Positions 24,181-33,696 of a DNA stretch of 64,000 nt are shown one piece after another. A model generated the notes under the pieces. The model had not been told where the DNA came from and made no database searches. It was given only the letters and a program-made list of their open reading frames with translations. The stretch comes from Saturnia japonica (taxonomy: Eukaryota > Arthropoda > Insecta > Lepidoptera > Saturniidae): positions 6,014,690-6,078,689 of the forward strand of contig CM065328.1 of NCBI GenBank assembly GCA_033032175.1, given 5' to 3'. Both the position numbers and the translations under genes were made by a program. The number at the start of each line of letters is the position of its first letter. The first letter of the stretch is position 1.

Positions 24181-25250
24181 TTTAATAAGTATGTAGTGTA
24201 TAAATGTTTATTACTGTTATTATCAGCAGTAATGACAGTTGTGTTAGTATAGTTGTTCACATTTTTTTCATTTTTTTAACTTTTACAGGTTTTTAAACGT
24301 GATGACTTGTTATTGGCTAACTGATTCCTTTGCTGTTTTTTAATTTGATAATTTAGCTGTTAGTCATCCTAATAAAAAAAAGTGCGTGCTTACAAAGTAC
24401 ACACAGGTCAGAAGTGAAACTTCATTGGCAAACTAATTTTTAAATCCCGTATATATTTATAGTAATCTAAAGCTTTATATTTCCAAGACTTAGAGGGAAG
24501 GGAAAAAGGAAGATATGTTAGAAATGTAATGAATTTAATTGTCATTAAGATATTAAATATACTTAAATTCTTAAATGACGAGTGGCAAATTAAAATACCA
24601 CATGTTATTTGTAAATATTAAAACTTCCTAACCTTCAAACGAGTTAACATAAAAAATTGTATATTAACAAAAGATAACAAATAAATTACTTACTCTGAAC
24701 AACTGCTTAGTATAGGACGATTTACAAGTTTATCACAAAATGTTTATTTATAAATTTAACTCACTGTTTACACATTGTCTCCATGGTTACGTGCTTCATG
24801 CTACGTTCGCCCTTTCTCATTCTCTCTCAATCGGTCTCAATCGCTCTCTCCCTCTTTTTCTCAAAACGTTTCACATTTTCGTGACGGGTTGCATCCGTAA
24901 AAAATTTACCCTCATGCACACAAAGAAGTTTCACTTTAATAAACTTAGTAATAACTTTAACATAATTATATGCAAATTTTGATGATGTAAGAACGTTTAA
25001 AATATTGATTTAGTGACGCAATTATCTAATTAGTTTGTCGTTTATGTATGTATATTATTTAAGAGTAGTATGTTTAAATACTTACATTGTCCCAAAAATA
25101 TGTCATGTGGGATACCCGACTCTTATCAATTCACGAACTAATTTACATCGAGTTTCAAACCTTCTCGCGTTTACAATACACAAATAATTAATTAATATAA
25201 AAATAAGGATACGTGCGTTCCGCATGGCTGGCCGTTTTGTTATGAGGAGT
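24181..25250. other. AT-rich intergenic DNA
   Basis: No gene or shared repeat was recognised; small frames only. Confidence 0.4.
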
Positions 25251-25400
25251 GCGCATGCGTGACATTGGTGGTTACTTCAGTTCAGGTGATAAGGTTCTCT
25301 TTTGTTTAGCAAATTTTATACTTATTGGTCTCAGTTATAAATGTCAATGTCAGTTCATTGAAAGAGATACGAAAATCCGTAACAAATATTAAAGGTGAGT
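25251..25400 (+). promoter_or_regulatory. Possible host promoter and first exon boundary
   Basis: TGCGCATGCG at 25251-25260 matches the core of the palindromic NRF-1/Ewg-type site. It is followed by initiator-like TCAGTT words near 25268 and 25331, and at 25391-25400 by AAAG|GTGAGT, a strong 5' splice-site match. No coding exon follows before SINE1 and the mariner, so this is a sequence-motif suggestion only. Confidence 0.25.
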
Positions 25401-25612
25401 TATTCAGGTTTTTGTTATTATTGTTTGATCTAGATCGAATATAAAACTGAGGAGGTGAGAGAACAATATATATTTTAGTTTATTACGTATCGTCCATTAC
25501 ATAAGGCATATTTTTCTTTACAGTGCCCATAGAATTTTCCCTTCTTAAATATATTTAATTTATTTCTGCGACTCAGTTTTAAATTATAAATAAACCACAA
25601 CACACACATAAT

Positions 25613-25832
25613 ACACCATCACGCCCGTATCCCCTAAGGTTTAGGCAAAAGTGCACTAATGTACACCCACAGTTTGCCGGGTATGTTTTTAGGTCCCATG
25701 TAGGGGGTTAGCCTATTGCCATAAATCGGGCCCGAAACCAAACTCCGAACTGCAACTGAGAATTTCATACAAAAACCAAATAAAACTTTGCTACACCTGG
25801 GAATGGAAACCAGGATCAGGTATACATCACAA
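25613..25832 (-). mobile_element. SINE1 copy b
   Basis: Minus-strand copy: CACGCCCGTATCCCC, TAATGTACACCCACAGTTTG, TTTTAGGTCCCATGTAGGGG and CCAAACTCCGAACTGCAACT match SINE1 copy a in reverse. The tRNA-like head is incomplete where mariner copy 1 begins at 25835. Confidence 0.75.
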
Positions 25833-25834
25833 TA

Positions 25835-27138
25835 CAAGGTGTCCAGAAAGGGTATCGGGTATTTGTTTTCGCGCCATATTCGAAACGGGGCGTCTAAAGG
25901 TTGCGGGGAGGGGTTCGTGGCGTCCGCCATTTTGTGGAGTTTTAGTCACGATGGAACAGTACTCGGGGACGCATCGCGCATTTTGCGTACGAGCGTATTA
26001 TCGTAATGGTGATTCAATAGTGACTGCTCAACATCTCTATCGTGCGGAATATCATACATGCCACGCGCCAAGTGACGATAGCATTAGGAAATGGATCAGG
26101 ATGTTCGAGAATACAGGTGCGACAGTTAAAATTCAAAACTCTGGTCGTCCTCGTTCAGTTCGCGATGAAGAAACAATTGAAGAAGTTGAGGCGTCGGTTC
26201 GTCAAAATCCGTCTTTATCCATCCGAAAGCGAAGCCAAGCGTTGATCATCAAAAAATCGTCTTTACATTCGATTTTAAAGAAAGACTTACATCTAAAAGC
26301 CTATAAAATTCAATTGGTTCAAGAATTGAAGGATACGGACTATGCTAATCGACTGAATTTTGCGAACGAAATGCTGCAGCGATTTAACAACTTTAACAAT
26401 ATACTGTTCAGTGACGAAGCAAATTTTCACCTGAATGGTCATGTTAATAAGCAGAATTGTCGGTACTGGGCAGTGGAGAATCCGAGACGAAAGCATGAAC
26501 GACCCCTGCATAGCCCAAAGGTCGTTGTTTGGGCCGCTATGTCTGCTAAAGGCATAATTGGTCCTTATTTTCATGAAGATCAACGAGGCCGAGCAATTAA
26601 TGTGAATAGTGACCGTTATTGCGATATTTTGCGAATTTTTTTTTGGTCCCAGAGTTGCAGGAGTTTGCAGGTTTCAACTCAAGAACGTGGTTCCAGCAAG
26701 ATGGGGCCACTTGCCATACCTCAAATGACTCAATGGAAGTTGTTAACGAATTATTCCCTAATAAAGTCATTTCGCGAAGGGGTAACATCAACTGGCCTCC
26801 CAGAAGCCCCGACCTTAGCCCGCTTGACTATTTTGCATGGGGATACCTAAAAGTAAGGTTTATCAAAACAATCCGACGAATCTAACCCAGTTAAAGCAAA
26901 ACATCAGGTCAGAAATGGCAGCAATATCGATAGCTATGTGTCAACGTGTTATCGCCAATCTTCGTTTCCGTTTAGAAGAGTGCCAGCAACGTAACGGTCA
27001 TCATTTGGATAACATCATCTTTTCCAAATAATTTTCCTATTCATATGCTAATAATAAACAATATACTTTTTTATTGCATACAAATAATTTTTGTTTCATT
27101 GAACTTACAAATACCCGATACCCTTTCTGGACACCTTG
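25835..27138 (+). mobile_element. Mariner copy 1, DD41D (rosa-like)
   Basis: A 1304-bp element with perfect 32-bp terminal inverted repeats (25835-25866, starting CAAGGTGTCCAGAAAGGGTA, and 27107-27138), flanked by TA at 25833-25834 and 27139-27140. This is the Tc1/mariner signature. It carries one transposase gene broken by frameshifts. It lies directly against the truncated SINE1 copy b. The second copy is at 39103-40404. Confidence 0.9.
25951..27031 (+). pseudogene. DD41D mariner transposase, two frameshifts
   Basis: This would encode the transposase that binds the inverted ends and cuts at TA. The start ATG (MEQYSGTHRAFCVRAYYRNG) is followed by a paired helix-turn-helix DNA-binding region with a GRPRS linker. 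The catalytic aspartates are in FSDEANFH, FQQDGATCH and LSPLDYF. Forty-one residues separate the second and third aspartate, placing it in the DD41D group rather than DD34D mariner. The frame shifts in a T-run near 26634-26644 (9 T against 6 in copy 2, net +2 nt) and again near 26850 (one base short relative to copy 2). The product must be inactive as it stands. Confidence 0.85.
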
Positions 27139-27942
27139 TACAAATAATTTTTTATACATCTTAAAACATTAACGTAATTTCGACAACGTAAAGTGACACA
27201 ATTTCCCATACAATATCTTACCACCGTGAGTGACCAAAGATGCTTCATCACTTCATTAACTTCATACATTTTAATTATCTATAATTTAAACCATTAACTC
27301 AATTTCCACAACGTACATATAATATTTTCAACACTGTGCCCAAAAATATTTCACGTCAATAAAGATAAAAATTTACCCATTATAATTTTATATATCTTAA
27401 GCTCTTAACGTAAATTTTCAAACGTAAAGTTATAATACAGTTGTTTAATTCAATATTTTCACAACCGTGCTCAAAAATCCTTCACTTCGATACATTAAAA
27501 AAAAATCGAACGTTCGCGTATCATCGGTTACGTATCGCGTAAGGACTCATTCACACATCGACGAATCATTTGTACCGGATCATTATTTAACACCATTTGT
27601 TTTTATTTTTTCAGTTGCATTCTATAGAGTCCAAACCTGACTGTACTGACGCCCTTTCAGAATACAACTCCATTGCTTGTTTCTTCAAATAAAATGCGTT
27701 AAAGACCATAAAACCAAGTAAAAAAAATCTTCAGTTGCACGTAGCATCTTCCCTTCTAGCACCAATACGTGAAATTGTATGGTGCGTTCACTGCTATTAC
27801 CTAATAACAAATCCTCATTGACGGATGCATGTGTCAAAGGGCCGTAATGTAACGTTACACGAGTTTCGTTACAAAAAAAATTTACCGAGCCCAAAAATGT
27901 TTTTTTATACACAATCAATGTGGTAAATAAATATAGGGACAG
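27139..27942. other. Intergenic DNA
   Basis: Unassigned AT-rich sequence between mariner copy 1 and the Rep-C pair; no gene seen. Confidence 0.4.
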
Positions 27943-27959
27943 ATGGCAAAAAATAATGA

Positions 27960-28205
27960 ATTAATACAAGGTTATTTGATTACGATCTTTTGTAGGGTGG
28001 AGGTATTCCACCAGTCGAACTGCCCCAAGTACAGAGAAATCTACAAAAAAATATCTGTGCCCAACCGCTCTTTGAACTCCCCCATCCCTAAAAAGCTCTC
28101 GAAACCCTACTCACTGCATGAACATAATACAAGCTTATTTGACTACGATCTTCTGTAGGGTAAGGGTATTCCACCAGTCGGACTACCCTGTAGGTACCCT
28201 ACGTC
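27960..28205 (+). repeat. Rep-C copies 1 and 2, overlapping tandem pair
   Basis: The block GATCTT.TGTAGGGT..GG followed by TATTCCACCAGTCG.ACT.CCC occurs twice, at about 27984-28026 and 28148-28191, separated by CGAAACCCTACTCACTGCAT. The same block order occurs at 37425, 43535, 45395 and 51780, always on the plus strand. No coding frame; class unknown. Confidence 0.7.
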
Positions 28206-28384
28206 TCTTAAACTTAAACTCTCTTAAGTTTCAATTCAAAAGAGGTCATTTGATTCTATGGAAAACTATTGTTGTTACAACCAACTATATACCTATGTGT
28301 TCGTATGTAGTATGTACAAAAAACAAACAGGCAATCACGGGTACGTCCTGTTACTGCTCAGCTCAACAATAGAGTTAGCACGGT

Positions 28385-28630
28385 AAGCAGGTTTTACTGT
28401 CAAGAGTTTATTACAGTGTGGATCATTATGTAAATGATAGTGATGTCTGAAAGTGACCACCTCTCTGTGCATTCACCAAATTATTAATATAATTATTTAC
28501 TGTAAATATTATTGGTAGAGTTATAAAGATAAACCCGATCGAGGATCTTGCCGTTATTTCTCAATGACTAGGATGTTTCCGGTAGGAATGTTCTGACATA
28601 ATTGCCTTCTTAGCATTAAAATAAAGTATT
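28385..28630 (+). repeat. Rep-D copy 3
   Basis: GCAGGTTTTACTGTCAAGAG, GTGGATCATTATGTAAATGA, GTGACCACCTCTCTGTGCAT and GACATAATTGCCTTCTTAGC match copy 4 at 45768-46022 in order. Confidence 0.7.
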
Positions 28631-29218
28631 TTTAAATTTACCATGAAGCTTTATTTGTTTTTAATCACTACGTTAATATCACACTAATAATTAATACCAA
28701 ATTATAAATTATGTTTACTTTATTATATGAAAAAATGATATAACTTACAACATCCAAGGAATGTTTTGTCAATAAGTCTTGATTTCAACAACTCAACGGC
28801 TAATTTGCATCTAGTAAACTTTTTGCAATTACAGTTATAAGCACCAATTAACAACATAATCAAAAACAAATTAAATTTCATTTTTAATCCAACGTTATTT
28901 TTAAGTAAACCAATAGTGATATGTTTAGATGAACTAAGTCAAATGATAAAGATAAGGATTGCTTTTGTATCAGCAGTAGCTAAACCCACAGACATCTTAC
29001 TACTACACGTAAATAAATAATCGAACAACTAGATAGATTATAACAATTGTTAGAATAAAAACATTTCTAAGTACATATTTATATAAATTTCTATAGTAAT
29101 AAGAAAAAGTGGTAAATTTTGTGAATATAATATGTGGGAGAAAAATATTATTATAAATTATTTAGATTTTTACATTGACTTCTGGTATAATTATGTAATT
29201 GACTAATGCTCTCTCATA
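28631..29218. other. AT-rich DNA before the copia element
   Basis: No features recognised; it ends with the CCAAT target site at 29219-29223. Confidence 0.4.
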
Positions 29219-29223
29219 CCAAT

Positions 29224-29391
29224 TGTTGTTGAATATGGAACGCAACCATTTTTAGTTCCTTTTTTCTGAACGTACAGCGCTTCCTTCCTGCTGTCACTTC
29301 ACTTGTTCTGTAACTGTAAAGTTGTACTGTAATAAAACCAAGTTTATGAAAGAATATATTTTATTTACCACATCTACGCAATTTTCCTTCA
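29224..29391 (+). repeat. 5' LTR of the copia element
   Basis: Starts TG and ends CA. It should hold the promoter and polyadenylation signals; an AATAAA lies at about 29330 (TGTAATAAAACC). It differs from the 3' LTR only at 29242. Confidence 0.95.
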
Positions 29392-29402
29392 TGGTAGCAG
29401 AG
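29392..29402 (+). promoter_or_regulatory. Primer binding site (initiator tRNA-Met type)
   Basis: TGGTAGCAGAG follows the 5' LTR directly and is complementary to the 3' end expected of eukaryotic initiator tRNA-Met, the usual primer of many copia elements. The match to a specific tRNA is from general knowledge, not checked against this genome. Confidence 0.65.
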
Positions 29403-29567
29403 CGTGGTTGTATGTGGTATAGTTTAAAATATCAGAAAAGTGAAAATACAACTTCAGACAGTGAAATACAAGTTAGTTTAGATTTGAACCAAAGTCATAA
29501 TTGCAACGTGGCCGACTGAACATTCACGTGTAAAAATAATTTTTCTTCCAGAGTGTAACACGTCGAA

Positions 29568-32037
29568 ATGGGCTCAAATATGTTTAATCTGGAAAAAACT
29601 AATTGGAAGAGAAAACTTTTCGACTTGGAAATTTTGTATGAAAACATATTTAGAGCACGAAGATTTGTGGTGCTGCGTTGAACCCGGCAAAGATCCTGTA
29701 GATGATAACAAGGACATCAAGGCGAAGGCTAAGCTGATTTTATTATTGGATCCGCAAAATTATGTTCATGTTCAAGAATGTAAAACTACAAAACAGGTAT
29801 GGGATAGTTTACACAGAGCTTTTGATGATAACGGGCTTACAAGAAAAGTAGGTCTGCTTAGGGACTTAATAAATACTACATTAGAGTCAAGCGATAGTGT
29901 CGAAGAGTATGTAAGCAAGATCATGACAACAGCTCACAAACTCCGGAATATAGGATTTGATGTCAATGATGAATGGCTTGGAACTTTGATGTTGGCAGGC
30001 TTGCCTATTGAATACAAGCCCATGATCATGGGGCTAGAGAGTTCAGGTATTACAATCAGTGCTGACTCAGTCAAATCTAAACTAATTCAAGAGGTCAATG
30101 TATCAAAGTCAGCTGCTTTTTATACAAACTCTAAAAAATATAATAATCTAAAAACACAGCCAATAAAAGCAAAGGGACCGAGATGTTTCAACTGCAATAG
30201 ACATGGACATTTTGCCAAGTTTTGTAAGCTACCTAAGAAAACAGCACATAAAGTAGAAAGCTCCAGTTTTGTTGCAGCTTTTTCAGCCACCACTCAAGAA
30301 AAAAGTGATAAATGGTTCATAGACTCCGGTGCATCCATGCATATGACAAGCAGAAGCGAGTGGATGTACAATGTTACAGAGACATCAGTGAAGAATATTA
30401 CAGTAGCTAACAGGGAGCCATTAGCTGTAAAGGGAGTTGGATGTGTGGACATTTATTTGAATCAGAAAGATAAAATTCAGGTAAAAAATGTTTTATTTGT
30501 TCCTGGGTTAGCTGCTAATCTCCTTTCTGTCAGTACTATTGTAAAGAGTGGATATAAAGTTTCATTTAATAACAAGGGATGTCAAATTGAAAATGGAAAT
30601 GGGGAAATTATATGCTCTGCAATATTGAACAACAATTTGTATATAATGAACACTAGTATAGAGATCGCTCATTTAACTTCAAATTTAAACTGTAATGACA
30701 CTTATTTATGGCACTTGCGCATGGCATATTTGAATTTTGCAGATGTAAAGAACCTACCTGGTTGTGCTGAGGGTGTGTCTCTGTCTCAGAATGAAAGTAA
30801 TGTCATCAGCTGTATCCATTGTTTGGAAGGTAAGCAAGCCAGATTGCCATTTAATAATGTTGGTTCCAGAGCAACGAGACCGCTAGAACTAATACATTCT
30901 GATTTATGTGGTCCTATGGAAAATGTGTCATATGGAGGCATGAAATATTTTATCACTTATATAGATGACTTTACACGAATGGTTCATATATATCTCCTTA
31001 AAGATAAAATGAGTGTTCAAAATACCTTTATGGATTTCAAATTAAAAGTAGAGAATGAATTGGAACTTAAAATTAAAATTATACGCACCGATAATGGCAA
31101 AGAGTATTGTAATCATAATTTCCAGAAGTTCTTATCTAATCATGGTATTGTTCATCAGACCTCTACTCCGTACACTCCGCAGCACAACGGTTTGGCTGAA
31201 AGAATGAATAGGACTCTGGTCGAACGAGCAAGGTGCATGTTATTCTATGCTGACCTAGAGAAGCGCTTGTGGGCTGAAGCTTTGGCAACTGCTGCATATG
31301 TTGTAAACCGTTCCCCAACTAGGGTATTGAAAGGTAAAACTCCATATGAGATATGGAGAGGAAAAAAACCCAATTTATCACACCTGAGAATATTTGGCTC
31401 TGACGCTATGGTCCATGTACCAAAAGAAAAACGCCAAAAGTGGGATAAAAAATCAATAAAGATGGTATTGGTGGGCTATTGTGAAAACTCCAAGGGATAT
31501 CGTTTGATGGACCCTAAAACACATAAAATAATAAAAAGTAGGGATGTTGTTTTCATGGAGAATTACAAAGATAATATCAATATACAGTGTGAAATTAATG
31601 TTCCTGTTGAGGAGAGCCAGCCAACCAGTTCCAGCTCTGTTTCACCATTTAGTCAGAAGCCAGAGAGTACTGGTGTTACTCAGTTACAAGAAATATGCAC
31701 TCGGGAGTCCTCACATGTAAAGTCAGGTAAAGGCTCAGATACACAAAATTATAGTGAAGACTCAAGTGACACTGATGCTGGAGAACTGGATGAAACTTAC
31801 TATCCTTCCTCTTCAATGAAACAGGACTATAAGAGTAATATTTCCTTAAGACCATTGCAGTCCCGATTACGGAATACACAAAATAATGCACAGAATGACA
31901 AAAATAGTTTTTTGTGTTTGCTTACAGACACAACTGATCCACAGACTGTTGAGGAGGCTCTATTATCACCAAAATCAACAGAATGGAAAAAAGCCATGAA
32001 TGAGGAATATAGTTCTTTGATGAAAAATAAAACGTAG
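29568..32037 (+). pseudogene. Copia gag-protease-integrase region, frameshifted and stopped
   Basis: The likely gag start is ATG 29568 (MGSNMFNLEKTN), but one extra T at 29603-29604 throws it out of frame. The main frame is open from ATG 29638 for 799 codons. Counting from 29638: zinc knuckle CFNCNRHGHFAKFC at 183-196; protease DSGA at 229-232; integrase zinc domain H359, then C392 and C395; integrase catalytic D422, D485, E521 (DD35E spacing). The second histidine of the HHCC motif is replaced by tyrosine (HLRMAY, residue 364), a further probable defect. The frame ends at TAG 32035-32037, inside the conserved stretch before the reverse transcriptase, where related elements read on. With young LTRs, these look like recent lesions. 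Confidence 0.9.
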
Positions 32038-32040
32038 AGT

Positions 32041-33471
32041 TTGACAGACCTCCCTCCAGGGAAGAAGGCTCTACCATGTAAATGGGTATTTAAAACAAAA
32101 ACTGACCAGAGTGGAAATACAATCTGTTACAAGGCTAGACTTGTGATAAAAGGGTATGCACAGAAGAAGGGCATGGACTATGAGGAAACATACTCGCCAG
32201 TTGTAAGATACACAACAATTCGATATTTATTTGCTCTGGCAGCCAAATATGAACTAGAAATTGATCAAATGGATGCTGTATCGGCGTTTCTACAGGGAGA
32301 GATTGATAGAGATATTTACATGCAGCAGCCAGATCAATACAAACAAGGATCTCAAGTATGTATACTACATAAATCCATATATGGATTAAAACAGGCCAGC
32401 CGCTTGTGGAATATTAAATTAAATAATGTTCTACATGAACTGGGGATGCAACAATCTAAAACAGATCCTTGTGTCTATTGGAATGCAGAAAAGAACACAT
32501 TTATAGCTGTCTGGGTAGATGATTTAATATTGTTTATTGCTCAACAGTCTATGAAAATTTTATTGAAAGAAAAATTGAAGCAACGCTTTGAAATGAAAGA
32601 TCTTGGCCCCGCAAGTCAGTGTGTAGGTTTACATATTACCAGAGACAGAGACAAAGTAATGATAGACCAAGAAAAATATATAAATGAGATACTGGCAAGA
32701 TTCAGAATGTCAGATTGTAAGCCTGTAAAAACACCAATTGAAGTTGGTATGAAATTTAATGAAAACATAGAAGAAGAAAAATTAGCTGATAGTCCTTATC
32801 AACAAGCTATTGGCTCCTTACTCTATGTAGCTCAAGGTACACGACCTGATATATCCTTTGCAGTGAACACACTCAGCAGATATAACAAAAATCCAAAAGC
32901 TACGCATTGGTGTGCAGTGAAGAGAATCTTTAGATATCTACAGGGCACAAAAAATTTGAAATTAGTTTACACCAAAGATGGTAATGAAAACATCACAGGA
33001 TATTGTGATGCTGATTGGGCGAGTGACGTGCATGATCGTAAGTCGTGCACGGGTTATATTTTTATGTTACAGGGAGGTGGTATTTCCTGGCGGTCACAGA
33101 AACAACAGACCGTCGCATTATCGACAGCTGAAGCTGAATATATGGCGATGTCTTCCGCGACGCAAGACGCGCTGTGGCTGCAACAACTGCACGATGAACT
33201 TGGCCAACAGCAGAGCAACCCACTTGTCATCTTTAGTGACAATCAAAGTGCGATAAAACTCTCCATCAGTGATTGTTATTTACCTAGATCTAAGCACATA
33301 GATATTCGGTATCATTTTTTAAAGGACCATGTCAATAACTTACAAATAAAGTTTTGCTATATAAAGGGTGAACAAATGGTTGCGGACATATTAACAAAGG
33401 GTACTGCTGCTGACAAACATTTATATTGTTTAAGAAAAATGGGATTGCGTTCCAAGGGAGAGTGTTGTTGA
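32041..33471 (+). pseudogene. Copia reverse transcriptase and RNase H, downstream of the stop
   Basis: Continues in the same frame just after the TAG at 32035-32037, for 476 codons. Reverse transcriptase motifs: KARLVIKGYAQKKGMDYEET, then AVSAFLQG, YGLKQASRLWN and the catalytic WVDDLI (D160, D161 counted from 32041). RNase H motifs: YCDADWASD, STAEAEYMA and FSDNQSAI, ending with RSKHIDIRYHFLKDH. The stop codon lies 9 bp inside the 3' LTR. The domain shows no further break, so loss of function here comes from the upstream stop unless it is read through. Confidence 0.9.
33454..33462 (+). promoter_or_regulatory. Polypurine tract
   Basis: AAGGGAGAG directly precedes the 3' LTR, the expected plus-strand priming site for an LTR retrotransposon. 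Confidence 0.7.
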
Positions 33472-33630
33472 ATATGGAACACAACCATTTTTAGTTCCTT
33501 TTTTCTGAACGTACAGCGCTTCCTTCCTGCTGTCACTTCACTTGTTCTGTAACTGTAAAGTTGTACTGTAATAAAACCAAGTTTATGAAAGAATATATTT
33601 TATTTACCACATCTACGCAATTTTCCTTCA
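33463..33630 (+). repeat. 3' LTR of the copia element
   Basis: 168 bp, identical to the 5' LTR except A at 33481. It is followed by the CCAAT duplication at 33631-33635. Confidence 0.95.
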
Positions 33631-33696
33631 CCAATGACAAGACTTTTAAACAAGAAAACCGTGATATAAATACGGTAGTAGTTCTCTCGACAGATC

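Larger units (their letters stand above)
29224..33630 (+). mobile_element. Ty1/copia LTR retrotransposon, 4407 bp
   Basis: Two 168-bp LTRs (29224-29391 and 33463-33630) begin TGTTGTTGAATATGGAAC and end TTTTCCTTCA. The insertion is flanked by the 5-bp duplication CCAAT at 29219-29223 and 33631-33635. The LTRs differ at one base (G at 29242, A at 33481), so insertion was recent. Domain order gag-protease-integrase-reverse transcriptase-RNase H is that of copia elements. The coding region is broken by an early frameshift and an internal stop, so this copy cannot make a full polyprotein. Confidence 0.95.
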
